This document shows positions 12,232 through 22,940 of a stretch of 28,850 bases of DNA, one piece after another. The position numbers were made by a program, and so were the translations under genes. The stretch is from Intoshia linei (lineage: Eukaryota; Orthonectida; Rhopaluridae). The stretch is taken from assembly GCA_001642005.1 (NCBI GenBank), contig LWCA01000398.1, forward strand, positions 1 to 28,850, read 5' to 3'. The number at the start of each line of letters is the position of its first letter. Positions within the stretch are counted from its first letter, which is position 1. Below the pieces are notes generated by a model. The model was not told the DNA's origin. It saw nothing but the letters and a program-made list of their open reading frames with translations, and made no database searches.

Positions 12232-13392
12232 ATGGAAAATAATCAATTTAACAGAATTAGCAATGAATTAGAAAACGTATATGAAAATGTCAATGGAATA
12301 ATGCAATTAAGAGGAAATTCTGTATGTTCAAATAATTATATATTTCATAATTTGAATTAGAACGGATCAAATAATTTCGATATCAGAGATGATTACCATA
12401 CAATTAGATTGTATGGCATACATTATACCGTTACTAAGGGTGATATAGTTAGATTTTTAAGTGGTATCATTTTACATCATATCACTGGTTGATTTAATAT
12501 TAGACACCAAAATTCATAATGGAGAAAATGGTGTTTATCTAATCACAGACGTTGGTGGTAGACCACTTGGTAAAGGATATGTTCAATATGCTGACATAAT
12601 GGATTATGTTTCGGCTCTAATGAAAGATAGAAAATTTATGGGAACCTATTATATAGAAGGCATGTCTCTTTATATTGTTTGACATGATATATATAATTTA
12701 TATTATTAGTTATTGGAACTGTACAGCAATTTCGTAAAAAAGTTATGCCTCAGGATGATTTAGCTGAAATGTTAATGGAGCCAGTACTGAAAATCAGAGG
12801 TTTACGTTTTACACTTTTTTGGAGGTTAGTTACAGGTGACTATATATTATTGCCCTTAATTATTTTCATCGACTGTATTTGGGAATAGGTTTACAAATAG
12901 CACCATATGGAGTATTATTGGTGGAGGAAAGGAATGATAATAAAACGGAGAAGAATTTGTCGATCTATACAATGCGCAACAGGGATTAGAACGACATAAG
13001 AGATTGGTGGGAAAACTTTTAGATTTAGTTTAGTATCAAACGTCTATTACTATTTTTAGATACAATTCAATTTTTCTGAATGAATAATTCAACCACTCAT
13101 AAATGACGTTGTTTATAGACCAACTACTCCATTTTCTTTGCATATGAGAGGTCTTCCCTTTAGTGCCAATAACAGTCAAGTGAAAAAGGTAACAAATATT
13201 TCTTCGTTTTTATAATTAGATTAGTTTTTTGCACCGATACCTTTGGCAAATATTCATATTGGTCGAAGATCTGATGGTCTTGCTAGTGGAATGGGGGACG
13301 TTGATTTTAATTATATGGAAGAATTAGAAGAAGCTATGCTCAAGCACAAAAATACAATGGGACACAGATAGGTGGAACTCTTCAAACATTAG
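12232..13392 (+). pseudogene. hnRNP F/H (glorund-type) triple-RRM pseudogene
   Basis: Exon-like blocks: 12232-12321, 12361-12463, 12504-12659, 12710-12824, 12889-about 13027, 13119-13188 and 13225-13392, with short introns. This family (hnRNP F/H, GRSF1; fly glorund) binds G-rich RNA with three quasi-RRMs to control splicing and translation. RRM1 looks intact (IRLYGIHYTVTKGDIVRFL, GRPLGKGYVQY, MGTYYIEV). RRM2 has lost the helix-1 region between RGLRFT and FFGGLQIAPYGV, with a change of frame near 12813-12820. It then needs a one-base shift near 12945-12950 to reach GEEFVDLYNAQQGLERHKRLVG. RRM3 (LHMRGLPFSANN, FFAPIPLANIHI) has TAG at 13369-13371 in place of the conserved Tyr of HRYVELF. Because introns persist it is a duplicated or once-working locus, not a processed copy. 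The intron at 12660 starts with GC. Its 5' part could still yield a one-RRM protein. Confidence 0.8.
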
Positions 13393-13724
13393 TTTATTGT
13401 ACATTAATTTCATTACATTTTACATACCGATGTCAAATGTTGCGCATTTCTATAGCAAAAAAAGAAGAATTCTCATCTTTCTCATCGTAAAAAACTCATG
13501 TTTCTCATTTGCAAATATTTAATATTAATACATATAAAATTATACATGTATATTAATTATATGGGTTTGCTTAACATTAATGCCTGAAATGGACCTTTTA
13601 TTTGAAAATAAAGTTCATTTTTAACCAAAATATTATATAGTTTGTGTATTGTGATTAATATATAATAATCTCGATGTACGATGTAGTAGTGTCTAGTGAT
13701 GTATAAACATAAAATTTTATTCAA
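13393..13724. other. intergenic
   Basis: 332 bp between the RRM pseudogene and the C2CD3-like gene. AT-rich, no exon or repeat ends recognised. It should contain the promoter of the downstream gene if the first exon is placed correctly. Confidence 0.4.
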
Positions 13725-16700
13725 ATGGATTTGCGAAAGAAAAAATTACAAGAAATTTTACACAAAGCTGAAAAATTGAACAAGAAAATGGCACAAACAA
13801 GTTTGGATTGGTCCACTGATCCCAAAAAATGTGAAACCTTGGATTATAGTGTATTTATATAATTTGTTTAAGTACATGCAGTTACAGTCAAATTCCATAT
13901 TTTTATTTTTCGAAATTGAGGAATTCCGTTATAAAGGAAATTATTTATAGTAACACGATACCAGCCATTGATTGACAGTAGGGTTAAAATATTTTCAATA
14001 AGCACCCAAAAAATATGAAATTTTTACTATTTTGGATGCTTGTCCAGTAAAATTATTTAATTTAATTGCTTCTAATTGCGCCCAATGAAAAAAGGTTAAA
14101 ACACTGGGCTAGTGGTAGCCAAACTAATTTGTTGCGTACCGTACAAAATTAAAAAAAGTTGCGTCACCCACGAAAAATTTTCTAACACTACCTGTATATT
14201 TAAGTGTGAGTTATTATAATATATTCTATACACTATCGTAATGTATTTAGACAATGGAATTTAAAGCTTTTGAAAAAGATAGTGATAATGATTCGATATC
14301 TTCACTAGATTCTAGTGTAGATGCGGCGATAGACATTGTAATTAATATTTTACAATGTACATTGAGCATTGCTCAATGAGCATATTCCATTTTTAACTTT
14401 TTAGATTAGATTTAAATTGTTAGTTCGATATGCGAGCCTCGTACACGGAATATTTTTTAGAGGACTAGAGGTATTTGTAAAATTTGTTTGGACTATATTA
14501 TTCTTATATTATTTAATTGATATATCACATAATTTATTGGCATTTAAAGTAGATTATTTTTTACAAAAGAATTTTTGAGTATTTTTATAATTTCTTTAAT
14601 TTTTCGTATAAGATATATTACATTTTAAGGTTAAATGGTCCGAATTTTAATTTAAATGCTGTTGTAATCCAAAAATTCATTTTCATCAGTTAATATTTAT
14701 TGATATTTATCTATTTCGCTACTGGAAATGGTTTTTTATCATAAAACTAATAAAAAAGTGAGATGAATATCAATTAATTGATGTGTGATTCGTTTATTCT
14801 ACATACCAATAGTTCATTTTTGTTGTTTACATAAATTAATAATTTTCATTAAAATTCTCGAGATTTCATTACAATAATTAAAAGTTAAAGTTTAAGTGTA
14901 AATTTTTACTCATCGAAAGCAGACACCCTAATGTATAATGTATATTATACAGGTTTATTTACAATTTTATTTTTTATGAAATTTAAGCTATTTTGAGAAT
15001 TTTTAGGATTTACTATTTTGTTGTTATTTTTTAAGATTATACACTTATTATCTCTAATAAATTAAATGAATGCGATCGCAAATTTGTTTTTAAAATTCTT
15101 TACAAATATACTAACCAGATAAAATTAAGTGGGAATAATTAATTTTAAATTAAAAGGTAATGTGAAATTCAAGTCTAGGAACCACTCATTTAAATGATTG
15201 ATAATATTGAATAGTAGGATTTTTAAGTTAGATTTTCAACGTAAATTTATTTTTTTGGTAAAATAAAAATGTGCTTTTGGCAGAGCTAGTGCTGTTTGTA
15301 CGTAGTACATAACAGTCAACCTAGTCCTTACTTATGTAATATGCTACGCGATTTTTGTTTGTGTGTGTGTTCTACTTTATTTAAATAACTACCCGTCTTA
15401 GAATTTTATAAAGTCCACATTTCAATTACAATTTTTTGCGGGGGTGTTCGCAAATTAAATTTAAACCTCCCAAACTCACATCTTACGGATTAAAAACCTT
15501 AATTTTCCTTTTTTTTGAAAATCTTTTTAAGCAACATTTTATTATTAAATTTATTTTTTTGGTAAAATTAAAAAAGTTTTCCCTCGGCAGAGCTAGGATG
15601 TAAATAACAGTCAAGCTAGTGATCAATAAATAATAAAAATGAACTGTAAACTGTATTTGATTGGATTTAAATTCACTTAAAATTTAAATACATACATATG
15701 TATTTCACTTATTTGGTCTATAAAGTAAAAAATAAATTATATTGCGATTTGAAAATATAATTCACTTCATTTTCTTATGAAAATAATTTTTTAGTTTAAA
15801 TTTAAAAAATAAAAATAGTTTTTAGTACCCGCTGAAAATAATTGTAGCACCGGTTAAAAAACTCTGCTCTAAAGGGTTGGTAAAATTCGATTTTTTCGAT
15901 TGTACTGTATATAATTATATATCATTCCGCAGCCAATAAATATACATAATTAACACTATATTGAACTAAACATTTGAAAAAAGGTTAAAATGGAATATCC
16001 TTAATGTAAATTGTATCTAATTAATATTTAATTTAGCTAAACTTTGCAAATTGTGAAAAGGTTTTTTATAACTAGTTATAGCAATAATTATTGTCTCCAA
16101 ATAAATTTTACTATATTATAATAAGTAGAATTGTGAATTTCAGTGTTTAGATTTATTTTATTTAGGAGAAAGATGGTATTTTAACAGAGAAAGATTCTGC
16201 AGATGAATTTAAAGACATACCAATTATCATGGATAATACACAAGTACAAACTTTGATGATAGATGAGGTTTGTATAATTTTTGTGGTTTAATCGATATTT
16301 TAGGATGTTAATGATTCTTATAAATTGTATTTTGTCTCTTTGAACATTACTAAATGTAACTTTAACAATTATGAAATGACTTCAATATATAATAATTTAA
16401 TTTTAAATGACTTTGGAGTCTATTTAATAGTTCGTTTTATTGGATTAAAAGAAATGTTCAAATCTCAAATTAAATTATACAAAAATGAATTGGAATTTCA
16501 ATTTACCAAAGTATTCAGTCAAATGTATAATATGCAAAACCTTTCAAACTATTTAAACAATTATAGCGTTGTTGAAGTCTGGTTGAAATCAATTAATGCC
16601 CAAGAAATGAATGATAAATTAATAGGCTTGGTAAAAATCCCAGTTGATAACATATTCAAAATAGTAAAAAATTTAGATTATCTTGACAATTCTGAGTTTG

Positions 16701-19700
16701 GAAAAGTCCACGAAATGATGAGTGGGTATCTGAATATTACAAATCCTTTCAATTTTAAAGTTATAGGTGATTTGCATATAGACATTGCATTGCACAAAAA
16801 AAACCCAACTACTGTTAAAATTAACGACGAAATAATACCATCGGAATTGGATTTAAATTGTTTGGTTAAATTGTCCAATATAAATTCCATCAAAATAAAA
16901 ATTTTTAATCTCTGTTCAAAAAGTAACACTTCCAGTGCATTTGAAAAGTATTCAGTATTTGCAAATTGGTATGAAAATGATTTACAAAAAACTTTGTGTT
17001 TTGAGTCTAGTAGCAGGAAAATAAACGGGTGTGTTTTATTTGATGTGATCAAAATTTCTAATTTTATATTTGATAAATTGGAGATTGATTCAATATGTGG
17101 TCACAAAATACACTTTTGCATTTATATTGGTGATGTGGATAGTAAAAAACAAATTGGATACTGTTCTTTAAATTTAAAGGATTTGCTATTGGCTTCAAAT
17201 TTTTGTGTGAATACAAAGTTAAAAATATCTGCATGTGGTAATGTGGAAAGTGAACACAGTTTGTTTGATGATTTGCACATTTCAGTCCAACTTTTGAAGC
17301 ATGTTCATGTTGCTAAAATTGAAAAATCTATATTATTGTGTGGGCTATTTTCTGTTGGAAAAGTTTCTTTCAATTACGATATCATTGGGTCTCTTGAAAA
17401 GGCACACGTTTACGTCAATGGAAAGTTTAATTGGTGCAAAGAACATTTCAGGTCGCGTACTATTTCTTATATTAATGGAGTCGAAAGTTTTTTTAATTTT
17501 AATCAGGTAATTTAGTTTTGTTGTCATTTCAAGAGATGTGATGGCCATTTAATAAAATATGGAAAAAATTAAATCTTATGTAAGGGACCATATTTTATCG
17601 AATACAGTCGTATCTCTCTAATTTTACAATTTTTTGCAATATTATAAGTTTTTAGAAGAGTTCATTTCCAGGTTTTAACTTCAATTTAACGATTTTTTAT
17701 GTTAAGTTAGCGATTTATTTTTAAAAAATTTACATTACGATAGTTGTTAGGTAGATAATAAATTGGAATCGATTTGATACATTCTTATCACTGTTATTTT
17801 TCATTTATCATTTTTGCCTCAACACATGATCCTTTTCAGTATATTGTACAGATAAAATTTCAAAAATATTTTTATATAATTTATTAAATTCAACTAATAT
17901 ACATTATTAATAATGGTACATTAAAAATGTTCAAATGATATGATAAAACTGAAAATTTCTAACTATGAAGATGGGAAACGTGTCAGTGAAATATCAGAGA
18001 TATTTAATATGCCTGACTCAAGTGTACGTAATAATGTAGTATTAGTAAAGGGTTGCCAACTGCGTTATTTTCCCCCTGAGAATTCTGGTTTTCTAATAGT
18101 CATATATACATAGTTAATAGTTCATAGTTATATATATATAATACAATAAGTCAACTCAGGGATTAGGGTTAGGTGATATTTCTCAGGGTAATTTAATTAT
18201 TTAAATCAAAATCATCAGATCAGACATATTTTATTTATATTCTATAATTTTTTTCTTTATGATGAAAGATTTAGTGTTAGCATTTAATTTTATTTAATTA
18301 TCTGTGTGGAGAAAAGATCGAAATAAAATGAGAATAAGTTTAGTGAAAGCAGAAATAAGTATAAGAATCAACTTTAACATGGAATGCAAAGACTTTATGA
18401 ACTACTTAAAACAGCCTGCTCAAAATAACCTTATTAATATGGCCAAAACTCAACAAAAATATAATTGTCGAAAATAATTGATTTTGATCTTGTCTTTTGT
18501 GTTGTCATTTGTTTTTTTTTTAAAGTATTCATCATGAAGTCATTTTGAAATGTGCTATTTGCTATTTGTTATGAAAAATTTAAAGTATTTATTTTGAACT
18601 TTGCAATAAAATTTGTGTGTAAACTGTTATTATTTTTTGAGAAAGAGACCCCAAAGTAAAAGAGGGCCCACAAAAAATTTTTACGCTTTGCTGCGCTTCA
18701 GCCATGCTTCATTCAGCTTCGCTCAAAACTCAGGGTTAAGAATAATTAATGTTGGCAACCCTGTATTAGTATATGATTGACAATACAAATTAATTTCTAT
18801 TTATATAAGAATTTTTAAAAATAAATCGCTAACTTCAAATATAAAATTGTTAACTTGAAGTTAAAACACTGTAATTAACAGGTGGAGCAAGAGGGGTAAT
18901 AGGCATTAAGTTCTCAATGTACATACTTTTGATTTTGATTATGCACTTTAAAATTTTTCTGTTGGTACCATATACTTTTTTCGGATACAATAGCTCCATG
19001 TATTTATTTTTCTTTGGAACAGCGTTGGTATGTACCATGTGGGAATGCTGCTTTATTATTTTATATAATATAATTTTAATTTAGACGTTTAATATTTTAT
19101 TGGACGCTAAATCAATACAGTCATACCAGGAAGGCTACATTACATTTGAAATTTGGAAAGAATTTCAAAATAAAGTGAATCGAAATTCAATTCCAAATTC
19201 TGATTTTTCATTATATCAAAATCAAGTACCATTTATATAAGATAAAGGCAGGGTTTAAAGTTTAAACTAGATTAGTGGTTCCAATTAGGGTCTCAGGACC
19301 AAAACTATATACCTTGGGGTCCGTGAGATTCAAATAAAATGTAATAAAAAAATTTAGAATTTTTAATATTTATTACAGTTGCCAGATGTTGTGATTTATC
19401 GTTAAGCCTAGACTACCGCTACATTATTATTTCAAAAATCCGACTATTATTTCCACCATTAATAAAATTTAATAAAAAATACCATTTAAAACTCTCAGAG
19501 AAAAATCGAATTTTACCAAATGTTATAAGCAACAACTTCTTAATAGAAAATCCAAATAAAAAATTCAATTTTATGAACTTAACTTAATGAAAAGTCCACT
19601 TTTTCCAATATTTTTTTTTGTTAAAATCCGATTTTACCAAAATTTTATGAGTAATCACTTCTTAATCCAATACCCAAACTAAAACATCCAATTTTACCAA

Positions 19701-21840
19701 CTTAAGGAAGAAATCACATTTTTCCATTATGTTTTTGAAAAACACGATTTACCAAATCTTATGAGAAAAAACCTTTAATTTTTTATAAATGTTATATATT
19801 TCATGTTTCCTTTTGGGCCCAAAAAAATAACTATTTTGAAATGGGGGTTCGTAAAATATTTGAATCGTGAACCACTGAACTAGATCCCTGCAATAGATAC
19901 ATAATTATATCGATTTAATCCTCAATTTTTTCTAAATTTAATGAGAGAGAGTTACTGCATGTGTTTTTGAACTCTTCAATCATTACATATTTATTTATTT
20001 ATTACTAATGTTATACATAATTAATATATATATTATTATATATAATTAGTTATACATTGTAATTGATTTTTGAGTCTGTTTTTTAAGTAAGTAATCTAAA
20101 TTGGCGCCTTTACTTAGGACCGTGGAGAAGTCTAGGGCCTACTTTTTAAATTTATTAATAGCTAATGTTAGAAACTTTTATCCCTTTAAGCAATATATAG
20201 AGCAGTGTTTCTCTAATGCCGGTCCAAAATTTTATACTAATTAAAAGTCAATTTATTATGTTTTTTTAACGTTGCAGAGTAATTTGGTTTTAATGTTCCG
20301 CGGTGAATTTTATAATTAATCACCGGTTTGCCGTGAAAAAAGTGTGGGAATCTATGATATACAAGACATCTATGTTGAATTCCCATTTTTTAAGAAAATT
20401 TGATAGGTCTACAATTTCCACATGACTGTCTACTGCTGGCTCTCCACGGCCCTGCCTATACTTCTATATAGGCTTAATATTCAACATAATGTAAGGGATG
20501 TACAAAATATTTAATTACTGTATTATATTTACATTGTTTATTTAGTTATTGGGTATAGTGAAAGTACCTTTAAACGCAATTTCAATGCCCTTGGATGGTG
20601 ATAATTTAAACAATGACAGCTTGAAACACTGTGCAAGTGGTTACGATATTGTGAAAGGATATCTCCCTATAATGAAAACATATTCCTCTACAGAAGTGGG
20701 AGAAATTGAAGTAAAACTAACAGTTGGATCGATAGGAACAAAATTTGATTTGTTTCAACAAAAAGGAACAAAGCCCCAATTTACATCTCATGAAATCTAT
20801 TTACCTGATCACAATTTAAAATCAATAAACGAAAATTTAAAAAATAAATTAAACCAACTCGATATTCTTCGTGTTAATTTATTGAAAAAATTACAAGATC
20901 CGATCGAGGTAATAAAAGATACAACAGAATCGGTTGAACTTGGAAATGATCAAAAAATTAATGAAACTATTTTTTCTTTAAATACTGATGAAAATTATTT
21001 AAATGAATCTCAAGATTGTGTTAATATTTTGCCATGTACAATACCAGCTTTTGAACAGAACATGGAAAGCAAAGATCCATTGTGTGTAAAATATGTGAAT
21101 GAACTGGATACTTTTGAAAAATATACTGAAAATTGTGATACTCTCTTTTCTCCACAAATTAATGAAACTATAATTGAGGATTTTAATTCACTAGAAATTC
21201 TGAATAATATCGAAAAAAGTGACAAAAGTGTAGAAATACCTTCAGATGTTTGCATAATAAATTTTGAAGAATCGGAAAAGGATCAGAAAAATGGTGTTAA
21301 AAAATTAAATGAAATTGATTATTCTCTGGAACAGCCATTTGATTGTTTATATGAAATTACAGGTATATTCGATACTGCTAATTCTGAAAAAGACGAAGAT
21401 ACTGTTAACGTAACATTATTAAATTCATGTGAAATTGGATCCACCAAAAAAGTGATGGAAGAACCAAGTAATACCAATAAACCCAACGAACAAAAAACCG
21501 AATATTTAGAGGAACTGACTAAAACTTCTATGGATGATTCTGACCTTGAAAGTTTGACTGTAACGTCTATTTGTAGCACCAGGTATTGTTAATGTACAAT
21601 CTTCTCTATTTTGTCAATTTTGGGACTTTGATTTGACGAAATAGAGAAACGGTAACCATATAAACTATATAGTATTATAATACTATTAATTAATAATGTT
21701 ATAGCTTGGATATTAACGATTCAACACCTGAAAGGATAATCGAAAAAATTAACAAAGTTTTGAGCAAAGTTTTTATTCATAAATTATAAATCTTACATTT
21801 TTTCTAGAAATGTAACAATTCGGACCAAGATCAACTGTAA
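13725..21840 (+). CDS. C2CD3-like multi-C2-domain centriolar protein
   Basis: Model: exons 13725-13850, 14251-14337, 16166-16267, 16304-17506, 19085-19225, 20546-21582, 21705-21768 and 21808-21840. Phases agree throughout, giving 930 aa; human C2CD3 is about 2350. C2CD3 sits at the distal centriole and is needed for distal appendages and ciliogenesis. C2 modules: about 112-268 (VVEVW, KLIGLVKIPVD, GDLHIDIAL), a degenerate one about 285-445, and a third about 450-610 shared by exons 4-6 (NWCKEHFRSR, YQEGYITFEIW, then LLGIVKVPL and VKGYLPI, GEIEVKL). The repeated LLG[IL]VK[VI]P block after an E-[VI]-W strand is the main link to C2CD3. Residues about 620-930 are acidic and Ser/Thr-rich. The first two exons (lysine-rich then acidic) join in phase but have no family signal, so the N-terminus is less sure. 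Introns 17507-19084 and 19226-20545 are enlarged by transposons. It could be another ciliary C2 protein; C2CD3 fits best. Confidence 0.62.
14000..14041. repeat. imperfect inverted repeat in C2CD3-like intron 1
   Basis: AAGCACCCAAAA (14000-14011) and TTTTGGATGCTT (14030-14041) pair at 11 of 12 positions around an 18-base loop. It may be a hairpin or the core of an old foldback element. Function unknown. Confidence 0.45.
14360..14378. repeat. perfect 9-bp palindrome just past a splice donor
   Basis: CATTGAGCA T TGCTCAATG, an exact inverted repeat 22 bases after the 5' splice site of intron 2 of the C2CD3-like gene. In RNA it would form a tight hairpin or, in DNA, a dimeric binding site. Could be chance in AT-rich sequence, though its GC content is above the local level. 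Confidence 0.5.
15243..15621 (+). repeat. two imperfect direct copies of an about 80-bp unit
   Basis: Copy 1 at 15243-15326 and copy 2 at 15546-15621 share AAATTTATTTTTTTGGTAAA, then GGCAGAGCTAG, then AACAGTCAA and CTAGT in the same order, about 303 bp apart. They lie in the 1.8-kb intron 2 of the C2CD3-like gene. Probably two remnants of one mobile repeat or a local duplication. TACGTAGTACAT in copy 1 also occurs at 2241-2252. Confidence 0.6.
17605..18871 (+). mobile_element. Tigger/pogo-like element, disrupted by a hAT insertion
   Basis: Inverted arms of about 57 bp (17672-17730 versus 18811-18867, most positions matching) bracket the element. The outer ends are CAG(T) next to TA on both sides (17603-17604 and 18872-18873), as for the Tc1/mariner-pogo class. 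Inside, 17940-18047 encodes ISNYEDGKRVSEISEIFNM, the helix-turn-helix of CENP-B/Tigger-type transposases, which then breaks off at the nested hAT element. The catalytic domain is missing, so it cannot move by itself. The left end has about 65 bp not seen in the right arm, so the exact left border is uncertain. It sits in an intron of the C2CD3-like gene. Confidence 0.65.
18048..18763. mobile_element. nested 716-bp non-autonomous hAT element
   Basis: Terminal inverted repeats AAGGGTTGCCAAC (left) and GTTGGCAACCCTG (right), flanked by a perfect 8-bp target duplication TATTAGTA (18040-18047 and 18764-18771). That is the hAT signature. No transposase frame is visible. Internal CCCTGAGAA and TTCTCAGGG stretches form sub-repeats. 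It landed inside the Tigger/pogo-like element, so it is the younger insertion. Confidence 0.88.
19273..19877. mobile_element. 605-bp non-autonomous hAT element with tandem core
   Basis: Ends TAGTGGTTCC and, read inward from the right, CAGTGGTTCAC. A perfect 8-bp target duplication AACTAGAT flanks it at 19265-19272 and 19878-19885. The core (19501-19765) is about 2.3 tandem units of 115-121 bp, each with ATTTTACCAA near its start and TTTTTCC later. Similar units occur in the element at 7399, so both belong to one family. No transposase. It lies in the fifth intron of the C2CD3-like gene. Confidence 0.87.
20213..20356. mobile_element. possible hAT-type scrap
   Basis: The left end CAGTGTTTCTCTAATGCCGG and internal CACCGGTTTGCCGTGAAAA resemble the ends and body of a common hAT MITE type. 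The right end is decayed (GTGGGAATCTATG) and the flanks agree only in part (ATATAGAG versus ATATACAA). Weak call. Confidence 0.35.
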
Positions 21841-21847
21841 ATATTTT

Positions 21848-21853
21848 AATAAA
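21848..21853 (+). terminator. poly(A) signal of the C2CD3-like gene
   Basis: AATAAA 8 nt after the rebuilt stop codon. It supports the placement of the last two small exons. Confidence 0.5.
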
Positions 21854-22163
21854 TACATAAATATTTTTTATTATGAGAAAATTTTATTTTGCATTAATTT
21901 AAAAATTGATCAATCTCTTTAATATAGTCATATAGCTCTATCCAATTCTCCATGTCTCTTATTTGACATTTTTATTTACCACGAAAAAAGGCGCAATTTT
22001 ACGAAATTTCGGCCAGCTTTAAGAGTTTTTCGGCACTGATTATTTGAATCAATTATAATTATTTGTCTAACCGTGCATCGTATCGTGAATTGCGTTACTA
22101 AATGGGTTTCTATAAACAAGAATTTGTTGATGTGTTATTTAGTAATAAGAACAATAATATACG
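21854..22163. promoter_or_regulatory. short intergenic region before TMEM216-B
   Basis: 310 bp with no exon signal. It must contain the 3' end of the C2CD3-like transcript and the promoter of TMEM216-B. No full X-box or TATA element recognised. Confidence 0.3.
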
Positions 22164-22740
22164 ATGCAGGAAGGTAAAAATTGATTGAAAACTTATTAAA
22201 ACTATTTTTAGGAAAAGTGCGACCAGTTGTAATAATATTATTTAATCTGGTTGATATAATTTAGAGATCTTCGTTAATATTTCAATTATTGCTTTATTTT
22301 AATTGGTGGTATTTTTTGGCATTATTTTTCAGTGAACTCGCGTTGCTGTCTTATAAATGTACCCGTAATATTACATTGTATAATAATTTTAATTAAGACG
22401 TCACATATTTGTATGGAACGGGAATTATATTTCTCGAAATATTTATCTTGCTCATGATGCTGACCGTTGAAAATATTAGAATCTATTTTGGAAAGAAAGG
22501 CAATCTCACTCAAGAAATAACCGGAATATGTTTATCTATAATGCTAACTTTGCCCTCAATCATACTTTCCTTTTATTTAATACTCTTTCAAACGTATGTT
22601 TTGAGGGTAGAAGTTATCATAAATTCAATTCAACTATTTTTCATTGGACTAGAATTGATATTGGAAGTATTTTGCATTGTAACATTTGTTAGGTTTAATT
22701 TCTTTTTCGTTTTTAATTTATATTTAGAATCAAATATTAG
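22164..22740 (+). CDS. TMEM216: TMEM216, ciliary transition-zone membrane protein (copy B)
   Basis: Model: exons 22164-22173, 22212-22228, 22265-22358, 22398-22692 and 22728-22740. Introns are 38, 36, 39 and 35 nt, and the protein is 142 aa. Exons 2-5 have the same lengths as copy A (17, 94, 295, 13 nt); only exon 1 differs by one codon. Four hydrophobic helices are visible. The signature ENIRIYFGKKGNLTQ and FQTYVLRVEVIINSIQLFF are closer to vertebrate TMEM216 than the same regions of copy A (keeps GNL and LRVE), so B may be the more conserved copy. The end of exon 4 would read on into the intron as VRFNFFF; splicing gives VRIKY and stop. Same expected role as copy A in the MKS module at the base of cilia. 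Confidence 0.9.
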
Positions 22741-22745
22741 TTTGT

Positions 22746-22751
22746 AATAAA
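22746..22751 (+). terminator. poly(A) signal of TMEM216-B
   Basis: AATAAA 5 nt after the stop codon, implying a very short 3' UTR. URB1 begins about 190 bp further on. Confidence 0.5.
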
Positions 22752-22940
22752 ATTTCATCACTTTGTGCATTCAATTTAATTAATTAATCTGCCACCTATG
22801 CCTAAGATTCAGAAAATTATCAATGGCAGTGTCAATTTTAAATTTTAAGAGATTATAAAATGAACAAAACTTTAGTTATTTAAAATATCGCTAAATTATG
22901 ATGTGAAACATTTTACCAGTAAATAAAAGTGAAAATAAAT

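Noticed and set aside
22929-22940. GTG at 22929 as URB1 start
   Set aside because: Non-ATG; an ATG in the same frame lies 12 nt later and gives a basic nuclear-type N-terminus.
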